Part shown: one piece after another, positions 7,345-14,178 of the stretch | Numbering within the stretch: the first letter of the stretch is position 1 | Layout: every line of letters begins with the position of its first letter | NCBI GenBank assembly: GCA_937901055.1 | Contig: CALCGO010000275.1 | Location: 1-14,178 of the forward strand | Length of the DNA: 14,178 bases | Origin: an uncultured Rhodobacterales bacterium | GTDB taxonomy: Bacteria; Pseudomonadota; Alphaproteobacteria; Rhodobacterales; Rhodobacteraceae | Direction: 5' to 3' | The notes under the pieces: generated by a model | Database searches by the model: none | What the model was told of the DNA's origin: nothing | Seen by the model: only the letters and a program-made list of their open reading frames with translations | Made by a program: the position numbers and the translations under genes

Positions 7345-9018
7345 ATGAGTGAAGAATTTGACTATATCATCGTTGGTGCGGGTTCTGCTGGCTGTGTGTT
7401 GGCCAATCGTCTAACCGAAAACCCAACGAATAAAGTTCTCGTTTTAGAATTTGGCGGTTCCGACCGAGACGTTATTATTCAGATGCCATCTGCATTTGCG
7501 ATGCCAATGAATACCAAGCGGTATAATTGGAAATATGAAACGTTGCCTGAGCCCGGTCTGGACGGGCGTCGTGTTCATTGCCCGCGCGGAAAGGTCCTTG
7601 GAGGATCGTCTTCAATAAATGGCCTAGTTTATGTCCGTGGACATGCCCGTGATTTTGACGAGTGGGATCAAATGGGGGCCACGGGCTGGGGATATGCCAG
7701 CTGTTTACCGTACTTCAAAAAGTCCGAGAGCTTTGAAGATGGCGGTGACACGTACCGCGGTTCTGATGGTCCCTTAAGCGTAACTAGCGGAAACCGGATG
7801 AAAAATCCACTTTACCGGGCCTTTGTCGATGCTGGAACAGAAGCGGGTTACATCAAAACCAAAGATTCCAACGGGCATATGCAAGAAGGTTTCGGGCCAA
7901 TGCATATGACCGTTAAAAACGGCATACGATGGTCTGCAGCAAATGCCTATTTGCGGCCAGCAATGAAACGTCCAAATCTGGAAGTTCGCACAAAGGTGAT
8001 GACCCGCAGGATTCTGCTAAAGGATGGGCGTGCGGTAGGTGTTGAATATGAAAAGAATGGTAAAACCAGCAAAGCATTGGCGCGCAAAGAAGTTATCATT
8101 TCAAGCGGCCCGATCGGTTCACCACATCTGTTGCAACGTTCAGGAATTGGGCCAGCGGCCGTGTTGAAAAAAGCCGGTGTCGAAGTTCTGCACGACCTTC
8201 CGGGAGTGGGGGAAAACCTGCAAGATCATGCAGAGGTCTATATCCAGTATTCGTGTAAAAAACCTCTTACACTAAATTCGAAGATGGACTGGATATCAAA
8301 AGGTTTCATCGGGTTAAGGTGGTTGCTGTTCAGAGATGGTCTTGGTGCGACAAATCACTTTGAGGCAGGGGGGTTTATTAGGTCGTCAGCCGAAAAGGAG
8401 TGGCCAGATATTCAATACCATTTCCTGCCGGCGGCTGTCCGGTATGACGGTAAAAAACCCATCAAGGGACACGGTTTTATGGTCCTGACAGGCCCAAACA
8501 AACCAAAAAGCCGTGGGTATGTCAGACTGAAAAACGCTGACCCGTTCACCCACCCTGATATTTTGTTTAACTATCTTGACCGGGAAGAAGATCGCAAAGG
8601 GTTTCGCGATTGCATCCGCTTGACCAGAGAAGTTCTTACGCAACCAGCGATGGACGACTTCAACAATGGCGAAATACTGCCTGGGCCGGATACGCAATCA
8701 GATGAGGCGTTGGATGAATTTGTTCGTGAAAACCTCGAGAGCACGTATCATCCCTGCGGGACATGCAAAATGGGCATTGATGAAATGGCCGTCGTAGATC
8801 CGGAATTGAAGGTACGTGGGCTAGAGGGTTTACGCGTCGTCGACAGCTCGGTGTTTCCAAGTGAACCTAATGGCAATTTGAACGCTCCAACAATGATGCT
8901 CGCAGAGCGCGGGGCCGACATAATTCTGGGAAATACATTGCTTTCATCTGAAAACGCGCCTGTTGGGATTGCCGAGCGTGTGGGTGTCACTCAGCGCTCG
9001 GGTGCGCCTATAAGATAA
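7345..9018 (+). CDS. GMC family FAD-dependent oxidoreductase (choline dehydrogenase-like)
   Basis: A 557-residue glucose-methanol-choline flavoenzyme, close to choline dehydrogenase (BetA) in length and motifs. The FAD-binding site GAGSAG is at 11-16 and the glutamate closing the Rossmann unit is Glu35. The two GMC signatures are LGGSSSINGLVYVRG (85-99) and SSGPIGSPHLLQRSGIG (253-269). Catalytic His469 is in STYHPCGTCKMG and the paired Asn513 in NGNLNAPT. Such enzymes oxidise a primary alcohol to an aldehyde and pass electrons to a quinone or oxygen. The gene begins 25 bases after the ATPase stop and precedes an aldehyde dehydrogenase, a common alcohol-to-acid pairing. No other betaine-synthesis gene is present, so choline is only one possible substrate. 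The residue after Glu35 is Phe where the family normally has Ala (LEFGG for LEAGG). Confidence 0.92.
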   Translation: MSEEFDYIIVGAGSAGCVLANRLTENPTNKVLVLEFGGSDRDVIIQMPSAFAMPMNTKRYNWKYETLPEPGLDGRRVHCPRGKVLGGSSSINGLVYVRGHARDFDEWDQMGATGWGYASCLPYFKKSESFEDGGDTYRGSDGPLSVTSGNRMKNPLYRAFVDAGTEAGYIKTKDSNGHMQEGFGPMHMTVKNGIRWSAANAYLRPAMKRPNLEVRTKVMTRRILLKDGRAVGVEYEKNGKTSKALARKEVIISSGPIGSPHLLQRSGIGPAAVLKKAGVEVLHDLPGVGENLQDHAEVYIQYSCKKPLTLNSKMDWISKGFIGLRWLLFRDGLGATNHFEAGGFIRSSAEKEWPDIQYHFLPAAVRYDGKKPIKGHGFMVLTGPNKPKSRGYVRLKNADPFTHPDILFNYLDREEDRKGFRDCIRLTREVLTQPAMDDFNNGEILPGPDTQSDEALDEFVRENLESTYHPCGTCKMGIDEMAVVDPELKVRGLEGLRVVDSSVFPSEPNGNLNAPTMMLAERGADIILGNTLLSSENAPVGIAERVGVTQRSGAPIR

Positions 9019-9134
9019 ATCTGGAAAAATGTATTCTGTCTGAACATCCAATCTCACGGAAAAGTTTCTGCGGCCCTCATTCTTACTCAAAAGGTAGATC
9101 GCAATGGTATCTGCTTGTCTAAAAAAGGTTCAAA

Positions 9135-10634
9135 ATGTCTAAAAAAATTGATGACTACTTCGCAAAATGGAATGTTGATCCAAAGTTAATTGAATTGGTC
9201 CAGCGCGACATACCCCATTGGATTGACAATCAATATGTCGGCAGCGGTAGCACCATTCCATTGATTGAACCTAGCACCGGTGAAGAATTAGCGGTTACGT
9301 TCGAAGCTGGAACAGAATTGGTATCAGCCGCCATAACATCAGCGAAAAAAGCTTTCGTTGGAGATTGGGCGAACATGCGCCCGCTTGATCGCCAATCCAT
9401 GATGTTAAAGCTCGCGGATTTGATGGAAAGCAACGCAGAAGAACTGGCTTTCCTTGAATCTGCAAATATGGGTAAGTCAGTTGTTCAAGCACTCGAAATT
9501 GACGTCAACGCGTCCATTGATGTGTTAAGATATTTCGCAGGTTTTTGTACGCGAATTGAAGGTCGTACAGGACCATTGGCTGCATATGGAACTGGCAATT
9601 CAGGTATGACGATAAAGCAACCAATAGGTGTCGTTGCTGCAATATCACCGTGGAATTTCCCACTTCAAACACTGGTATGGAAATGTGCTGCCGCCTTTGC
9701 CGCAGGATGTGTTGTGGTCGCGAAACCCAGTGAAATTACGCCGGTTACGTCTTTGCGATTTGCCGAGCTGGCAGCCGAAGCAGGGTTTCCGAAAGGTGTT
9801 CTCAACATTGTGAATGGTACAGGGGCCGTCACAGGGGCTCCTTTGATTAGCGACCCACGGATTAACAAGGTCACCTTTACGGGATCTACTCAAACAGGTG
9901 TTATGGTCGGCCAAGCAGCCATCCCAAATATGACACGTATGACGCTGGAGCTAGGTGGAAAGTCTGCTGCAATCGTCACAGCGGATGCGGACATTGAAGT
10001 GGCTGTAGATGGCGTTTTGAACGGTATATTCTTTAACAGCGGGCAAGTGTGTGATGCGACATCGCGCGCGGTCATTGATGAGTCCATTTATGATATTTTC
10101 ATTGAAAAACTTGTCAAAGCTACCGCCGAACTGAAAGTCGGTGTCGGTTTAGATCCTGAAACCTATATGTCTCCGCTCGTATCGCAACAGCATCGCAACA
10201 AAGTTTATTCATATATCGAACTTGCTAGAAAAGACGGATTATCGCTCCCCTTGGATCGAGGTGGTAATTCTGCGGAAGATACGATGTTAGGTCCGGTGAT
10301 CGTTGAAGACTGCCCCACCGATCACCCAATCTGGCGTGAAGAAATATTTGGTCCGGTTCTTGCGCTCCGGAAAGCCAGCGGACTTGATGCCCTTTTGGCA
10401 CTGGCCGAAGATACTGAATACGGATTGGGGGCTTCAATATTTTCCCAAAACATGGACACCATCATGACAGTTTCGAAGCGGTTAAATGCCGGTACGATAT
10501 ATGTTAACGGTCATGGATTCTTGGATCCAGCATTTCCATTTGGAGGTTTGGGAAAGTCGGGATTTGGTAAAGATTTGGGGCCAGAACAAATTGAGTCGTA
10601 TCTTGAAACGAAGTCGATACTGTTTACGAGTTGA
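9135..10634 (+). CDS. NAD(P)-dependent aldehyde dehydrogenase
   Basis: A 499-residue aldehyde dehydrogenase of the betaine/aminoaldehyde type and of normal length. The cofactor-binding region reads GVVAAISPWNFPLQTLVWK with Asn174, then Lys197 in VAKPSE and GSTQTG at 250-255. The general base is Glu272 in LELGGKSAA and the catalytic cysteine is Cys306 in NSGQVCDATSR. It oxidises an aldehyde to a carboxylic acid in the cytoplasm, and probably takes the product of the GMC enzyme encoded just upstream. A 116-base gap separates the two genes, larger than elsewhere in this run, so a separate promoter is possible, although I could not identify one. AAAAAAGG lies upstream of the ATG. It is the last plus-strand gene of the locus and faces the phosphatase gene end to end. 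Confidence 0.93.
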   Translation: MSKKIDDYFAKWNVDPKLIELVQRDIPHWIDNQYVGSGSTIPLIEPSTGEELAVTFEAGTELVSAAITSAKKAFVGDWANMRPLDRQSMMLKLADLMESNAEELAFLESANMGKSVVQALEIDVNASIDVLRYFAGFCTRIEGRTGPLAAYGTGNSGMTIKQPIGVVAAISPWNFPLQTLVWKCAAAFAAGCVVVAKPSEITPVTSLRFAELAAEAGFPKGVLNIVNGTGAVTGAPLISDPRINKVTFTGSTQTGVMVGQAAIPNMTRMTLELGGKSAAIVTADADIEVAVDGVLNGIFFNSGQVCDATSRAVIDESIYDIFIEKLVKATAELKVGVGLDPETYMSPLVSQQHRNKVYSYIELARKDGLSLPLDRGGNSAEDTMLGPVIVEDCPTDHPIWREEIFGPVLALRKASGLDALLALAEDTEYGLGASIFSQNMDTIMTVSKRLNAGTIYVNGHGFLDPAFPFGGLGKSGFGKDLGPEQIESYLETKSILFTS

Positions 10635-10850
10635 GCGTAACTGTCCGGTCATTTCCTCTTGAGGGTTTATTTGCGCTGTAAGTTTTCACTAAACTACACA
10701 CTTTAAATAGCCAATAGCCTCCATAGCCAACTTCGAAACCTTTACCGGTATATAGAGCCAATTTCGTATTCAAAGTAGACTGTTCGCGGCCTGAGAAAAC
10801 GGCCGCGAACAATGCAAGCTCAATACATCATCAACTGCCTCGAGTAGTCA
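10635..10850. other. Convergent intergenic region
   Basis: This is the gap between the end of the aldehyde dehydrogenase gene and the end of the phosphatase gene, which converge. Apart from the hairpin at 10781-10811 I see nothing in it. A 62-codon minus-strand frame spans it but has no family resemblance and crosses the hairpin, so I do not call it a gene. Confidence 0.6.
10781..10811. terminator. Perfect hairpin between convergent genes, likely bidirectional terminator
   Basis: Arms TGTTCGCGGCC (10781-10791) and GGCCGCGAACA (10801-10811) are exact reverse complements around a nine-base loop, giving an 11-bp GC-rich stem. It lies 147 bases after the aldehyde dehydrogenase stop and 40 bases after the phosphatase stop on the other strand, the expected place for a shared terminator. 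Neither side has a clear run of T, so it is not a textbook intrinsic terminator and could instead protect 3' ends or be a protein site. Confidence 0.55.
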
Positions 10851-11636
10851 TCACCCATTCAAAAGTCTAAGCGCGCTGGCGTGAAGGTCGGAATTTGCAG
10901 ATACCAGAACCGACTCGAATTTGGGGCCTCGTCCAAGTTTTTGTCCCTTCCAATCCGTTACCAATCCGCCCGCGCCTTCGATAACAGGAATTTGCGGTAT
11001 TATGTCATAATCGTACACGTTCGCTTCAATCAAGATGTCGACCATACCAATAGCCAAAAGGCCCGCAGCATAACAATCATGCGAATAGCGCGTGAAGTCA
11101 GCCGCTTTGCTTAATCGGGCGAAAGCTATTTTCTGATCGGCCGAAAACTGTTCTGCGGCAGACGTGTAAATTACTGCGCTCGCTATATCAATTGTTCGAC
11201 TTGTTGATATAGGCTTTCCACCGAGAGTTGACGGCTGACCCGCGATCCCAATCCAGCGTTCGCCAGTTATGGGTTGATCGATTACCCCTAAAATCGGAAC
11301 ACCTTTATATGCCAACCCGATCTGGGTTCCAAAGCAAAGTGACCCGGATACGAACGATTTGGTCCCATCGATCGGATCGAGCACCCAGCACCAATCGGCG
11401 TCTGGATTTTCTGCATCAAATTCTTCACCCCGAATGCCGTGGTTTGGAAACCCGTTGCGCAATATTTGACGCATTTCCGTCTCCGCAGCGCGATCCGCAA
11501 TAGTCACCGGGCTATCGTCAGCTTTTGAGATGATGTTCAGCCGAGTGCGAAAGTGTTTGCGGATTATTGGACGGACGGCGTCTGCCAGTTTATTTGCCAC
11601 TTCCACATATTCCTGTGGGCAAAGAATCTTATTCAT
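10851..11636 (-). CDS. Inositol monophosphatase family phosphatase (HisN-like)
   Basis: A 261-residue magnesium-dependent phosphatase of the inositol monophosphatase fold. Metal-binding motifs are GEE at 70-72, DPIDGTKSF at 87-95 (Asp87, Asp90) and Asp211 before the final EGAGG segment (220-224). The early DSPVTIADRAAE and the size fit the HisN-type histidinol phosphatase branch, but the same fold serves sugar phosphates, inositol phosphates and PAP. There are no histidine biosynthesis genes here, so a catabolic sugar or polyol phosphate substrate is as likely. The ATG overlaps the stop of the upstream TIM-barrel gene by four bases (ATGA), so the two are translationally coupled and probably act in the same pathway. 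It is the last gene of the minus-strand operon that begins with the GntR regulator. Confidence 0.88.
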   Translation of the reverse strand: MNKILCPQEYVEVANKLADAVRPIIRKHFRTRLNIISKADDSPVTIADRAAETEMRQILRNGFPNHGIRGEEFDAENPDADWCWVLDPIDGTKSFVSGSLCFGTQIGLAYKGVPILGVIDQPITGERWIGIAGQPSTLGGKPISTSRTIDIASAVIYTSAAEQFSADQKIAFARLSKAADFTRYSHDCYAAGLLAIGMVDILIEANVYDYDIIPQIPVIEGAGGLVTDWKGQKLGRGPKFESVLVSANSDLHASALRLLNG

Positions 11637-12742
11637 AAATCGTCTCCAGACGCTTGGTTGGCCGAAGCCAACGCCCTTTTTTCTATGTCGAATAGAAGGC
11701 CACGCACAAAATCAATTTGGGCGGTTGCCTCCTTGCGTTCTTTTTCCAATCGTTGATCAATTTCGTCAGTATTGACGGGTGTCAGGCTGGCGGTTCGATG
11801 TGCAATAAATGGATCGTTTCCCTCATCAGGGAACCGCATGGCCGGCGCGAAATATTCCGCTTCTTCCTCAAGTGAAAAGGCTGTGACTTGTGGTTCGTGT
11901 TCTCCAAGCAAAAGAAGGTCTAGCAACATATCAGTAAATGGAAGGTGTCCCGTTCCGCTAGCAGTGCCGGTCTGTGCCCATCCGCCCCGATCAGGGATCA
12001 CATAACAGTCCTTAATGTGCACTTCTGTTATGTACGCGGATTGTTTTTGTAGCGCCTTCAACGGGCGCTCGAATGCATTGATCATATTTCCAAAATCAAA
12101 CAGCAGGGAAAGATGTGGATTGGCGACTTCTTCGATAATTCTAACAAGCTCGTCAGATGTAAGGTCTTCATGCTGCTCTAGTGTGAATATTAATTTTCCA
12201 TTGGGGTCGAGATCCCAAAGCAATTTCAAATCTGCAATCGTTTTGGAAATGATTTGGGAAACGGTCGCCTCATAGCGCGGGTAGCAACGCACCGAAACAC
12301 CTCCCGTTGTCCGGGCAATCTCAATTGCATCCACCATAGCTTCGCGTGTGGTTTCGCTGGTTTCTATGTGTACGATCAATCCCAATTCTCTGGCTCTCGC
12401 GCCAAAGGCTTCGCGGTCTTGTGGTGATGCAAGTAAGCTGTACTCTTCGCCATCCTCGACGTGGATCTTCACACCCTTCATGCCATGTTGTGCTGCGATA
12501 TCGAGCAAATCAATTGGCTTCATTCCCCCAAAACGGAAATTCAGATGAAAAGAATAGGCATGTGCAAATAGCGGGGCAGTCTGTGCCCTAAGAGCCAACT
12601 CTTGTGCCTCTTCAGCTGATAGTGATGCAATCCTGCTTTTCCAGCGACCGGCTTCGATCTCAAGAAACTCTTTGGGACAATTCATTGTTGGTGTTTTCAA
12701 TTGGTGCGTAACGCGCACAGCTTTATTTGTGGAAGGTGACAT
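11633..12742 (-). CDS. Xylose isomerase-like TIM-barrel protein
   Basis: A 369-residue protein resembling sugar phosphate isomerases/epimerases of the AP endonuclease 2 fold. Likely metal ligands follow the usual Glu-Asp-His-Glu order: Glu189 (TLEQHED), Asp216 (LFDFGN), His242 (VHIKD) and Glu292 (SLEEE). Barrel strands such as GVKIHVEDG and GLIVHIETSE are recognisable. The protein has an extra N-terminal stretch (about 70 residues) and a charged helical C-terminal tail (about 325-369) beyond the core, making it longer than typical members. I start it at ATG 12742, one base after the GntR stop, implying coupling, but there is no clear ribosome binding site and ATG 12685 is an alternative. Its stop overlaps the phosphatase start. 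Isomerase, epimerase and dehydratase activities are all possible. Confidence 0.78.
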   Translation of the reverse strand: MSPSTNKAVRVTHQLKTPTMNCPKEFLEIEAGRWKSRIASLSAEEAQELALRAQTAPLFAHAYSFHLNFRFGGMKPIDLLDIAAQHGMKGVKIHVEDGEEYSLLASPQDREAFGARARELGLIVHIETSETTREAMVDAIEIARTTGGVSVRCYPRYEATVSQIISKTIADLKLLWDLDPNGKLIFTLEQHEDLTSDELVRIIEEVANPHLSLLFDFGNMINAFERPLKALQKQSAYITEVHIKDCYVIPDRGGWAQTGTASGTGHLPFTDMLLDLLLLGEHEPQVTAFSLEEEAEYFAPAMRFPDEGNDPFIAHRTASLTPVNTDEIDQRLEKERKEATAQIDFVRGLLFDIEKRALASANQASGDDL

Positions 12743-12743
12743 T

Positions 12744-13475
12744 CTAGTCGCTTTGGTTTGGGGAAAATTGTAATTCCAGCGCTTCGAAGCGCCAAAACTC
12801 TCGGTCAACTTGGATGACACGCTCGCGGTCATCGGTTTTAACTCTTCGCAAATACAAACCGGGCGCGCCATTCGTACAGCCGAGTAGTGTTTGAGGCTCT
12901 CCCCCCAAACGCACAGGTCTAATCATCAAATCGGCGAGCTTTGGTTCAATTCCATATTCCTCGAGCCAAACTTGCGTGAAAGATCGTTCTGTCAGTTTTT
13001 CGGGGTAGTTCGGTGCGTGCTCAAGATTAATAAGCACATCGTGGACAAATATCCTGTGTTGGTTAAAAGCACCCCAGCCCTGCACTCGCAACAATAGACT
13101 GCCCTCTTCTATTCCAAAAAGTTTGGCATTTTTTGTATTTGCAGGTGTAATTTCCTGTTTCAAGTCTTTCCAAGTCGCCGTTCCTTGCTCTGCGGCTGCT
13201 TGTTTAAAACTAATATGACCAAGTGGATTGTAAACGAATCGGGTCTGCGAAACGTACCAACCCTTTCGATCGATTCGGAATATAGCCCCTTCATTCTCGA
13301 GCGTTAAGAGCGCTTGGCGTAACGACATGCGATTAACACCCAAAAACTTGGAAAGATCGCGTTCGGCCGGCAATTTTTCCCCTGATTTCCATTGCTTAGC
13401 AGTCAATGCTTCCTGAAGGGCACTTAGCGCCAAGCCGGTTAACGTCGCCGTTTTGTTCTGCGTATTTGTAACCAT
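12744..13475 (-). CDS. GntR family regulator with UTRA (HutC-type) effector domain
   Basis: About 243 residues with an N-terminal GntR winged helix (about 15-75; SGEKLPAERDLSKFLGVNRMSL is the classic recognition segment) and a C-terminal UTRA ligand-binding domain (about 95-235, including GSLLLRVQGWG and GLYLRRVKTDD). UTRA regulators are usually repressors released by a sugar phosphate, amino acid derivative or similar small molecule. I prefer ATG 13475 over ATG 13484, because GGAAG lies nine bases before the former and directly against the latter. The gene heads the operon with the TIM-barrel and phosphatase genes and is divergent from a binding protein gene. Two identical palindromes in the shared gap fit the operator pattern of this subfamily, so it probably represses both directions. 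Confidence 0.9.
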   Translation of the reverse strand: MVTNTQNKTATLTGLALSALQEALTAKQWKSGEKLPAERDLSKFLGVNRMSLRQALLTLENEGAIFRIDRKGWYVSQTRFVYNPLGHISFKQAAAEQGTATWKDLKQEITPANTKNAKLFGIEEGSLLLRVQGWGAFNQHRIFVHDVLINLEHAPNYPEKLTERSFTQVWLEEYGIEPKLADLMIRPVRLGGEPQTLLGCTNGAPGLYLRRVKTDDRERVIQVDREFWRFEALELQFSPNQSD

Positions 13476-13506
13476 TTTATACATCTTCCAACTAAGTGTT
13501 GCTTTT

Positions 13507-13520
13507 TTGGTTTAAACCAA
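13507..13520. promoter_or_regulatory. Palindromic operator 1 for the GntR/UTRA regulator
   Basis: TTGGTTTAAACCAA is a perfect 14-bp palindrome located 32 bases upstream of the regulator's preferred start codon. Its core GTTTAAAC matches the GTNTANAC pattern described for HutC-subfamily GntR regulators. An identical copy lies 25 bases away, centre to centre. Confidence 0.75.
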
Positions 13521-13531
13521 TCATCTTGTCC

Positions 13532-13545
13532 TTGGTTTAAACCAA
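13532..13545. promoter_or_regulatory. Palindromic operator 2 for the GntR/UTRA regulator
   Basis: This is a second exact copy of TTGGTTTAAACCAA, 75 bases upstream of the binding protein start codon. The 25-base centre-to-centre spacing is near two and a half helix turns, so two dimers would sit on roughly opposite faces. The pair probably controls both divergent transcription units. Confidence 0.75.
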
Positions 13546-13619
13546 TAAGGGATTCTGTTCAAGAAAGATACCAAATTAGTTGAAGCCAAAATCATGGATT
13601 GAAGAGGAGGACTTTTTAT

Positions 13620-14178
13620 ATGATCCGCACTTTGTTAAGCAGTTGCGCCCTTGTAGGTGCAGCATTTCTGGCCACATCTGGCCTTGCCGATGTTCGGCCT
13701 GACGTTACGATAGCCGTTACCAAGAATCCGTCGCGACTCGACCCGATGGCTGAAAATACGAATGTAAACAGTCGCATTATGAAAAACGTTCTTGAGACGT
13801 TGATCTATACAGACCAACAAAATGACGGTGCACTTGAACCTGGACTGGCCGAAAGCTGGAAACGAGTTGACGATAGCACTTTGGAATTTCAGTTGCGCCA
13901 AGGTGTGTTGTGCCAAAATGGCGAAGTATTTGATGCGGAAGATGTCGCCTTCAGTTTTGGTCCAGAGCGATTCCAAGGTGAAGAAGCGCCCGGCTTTGCC
14001 GTCGCACGGCAATACTTGGGAGGGTTAAAAACTGTTAAAGTAATCGACTCTCACAAAGTCCAAATAAGCTTTACCGCACCTGATCCACTTCTAGAACTGC
14101 GTTTTGCAAATTGGATGAGCGAAATAGTCTGTAAAGATGCTTAACAAGCTGCTGGCAGCTGTGAAGAATGGCTAAAAA
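13620..14178 (+). pseudogene. Family 5 ABC substrate-binding protein, N-terminal part, interrupted by in-frame stop
   Basis: This is the beginning of a family 5 (DppA/OppA-type) extracellular solute-binding protein, which delivers peptides, opines, glycosides or similar solutes to an ABC importer. A signal peptide at 1-23 ends in GLA before DVRPDVTIAV. Family segments include NPSRLDPMAENTNVNSRIM, LEPGLAESWKRVDDSTLEF, LRQGV, NGEVFDAEDVAFSF and FTAPDPLLELRFANWM. ATG 13620 is chosen because AGGAGG lies nine bases upstream. A TAA at 14142-14144 ends the frame after 174 residues, far short of the usual 500 or so. The same frame continues past it with QAAGSCEEWLK to the window edge, matching what this family normally carries there, so a Tyr codon seems to have become a stop. 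A sequencing error at the edge is the main alternative. The rest of the gene and its permeases would lie beyond the window. Confidence 0.7.

Noticed and set aside
9116..9146. Direct repeat TGTCTAAAAAA before and across the aldehyde dehydrogenase start
   Set aside because: It is short and mostly a run of A, with one copy inside coding sequence (Ser-Lys-Lys codons), so coincidence is likely.
7345..10634. A bet operon for glycine betaine synthesis from choline (betA/betB)
   Set aside because: The GMC and ALDH pair fits chemically, but there is no betI or choline transporter here and the genes follow a ureohydrolase/SDR/ABC set, so assigning betA and betB would overreach.
10624..10812. 62-codon minus-strand frame between the convergent genes
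   Set aside because: It has no recognisable family or ribosome binding site and begins inside the hairpin.
12743..12871. N-terminal extension of the TIM-barrel protein into the gntR gene
   Set aside because: The extra 43 residues overlap the GntR coding region in another frame and look non-conserved; ATG 12742 directly after the gntR stop is a better start.

Overview
The window looks like an accessory catabolic region of a Gram-negative alphaproteobacterium, most likely Rhodobacterales-like or a related marine lineage. This is judged from protein family flavour (NMT1/SsuA-type ABC cassette, GMC/ALDH pair, UTRA-GntR regulator with a family 5 binding protein) and moderate, rather low GC. No rRNA, tRNA, CRISPR array or complete mobile element is visible, and the taxonomic call is an inference.

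Region A (1-308) has no convincing gene. It holds a short GC-rich patch that may be a gene remnant.

Region B (309-10634) is one apparent catabolic locus. A LysR-type regulator (minus strand) is divergent from a plus-strand gene run: an agmatinase-family ureohydrolase, two short-chain dehydrogenases, a cytoplasmic NodB/PuuE-like polysaccharide-deacetylase-family hydrolase, an SsuABC/TauABC-like ABC importer (binding protein, permease, ATPase), a choline-dehydrogenase-like GMC flavoenzyme and an aldehyde dehydrogenase. The first four genes are joined by TAATG or ATGA stop-start overlaps. The combination suggests import of a small nitrogenous molecule, two C-N bond hydrolyses (a guanidino or amidino group, and an amide, imide or formamide), and alcohol to aldehyde to acid oxidation. 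The substrate cannot be named from sequence.

Region C (10635-10850) lies between converging genes and holds a perfect 11-bp-stem hairpin, probably a terminator or insulator.

Region D (10851-14178) is a second locus. A minus-strand operon encodes a GntR/UTRA regulator, a xylose-isomerase-like TIM-barrel protein and an inositol-monophosphatase/HisN-family phosphatase. Divergent from it is the start of a family 5 (peptide/opine/sugar type) ABC binding protein. The intergenic region carries two identical perfect 14-bp palindromes matching the HutC-type GntR operator pattern. The binding protein gene has an in-frame TAA after 174 codons, and the frame still reads like the same protein beyond it, so it appears to be a nonsense-interrupted gene or a sequence error at the window edge.
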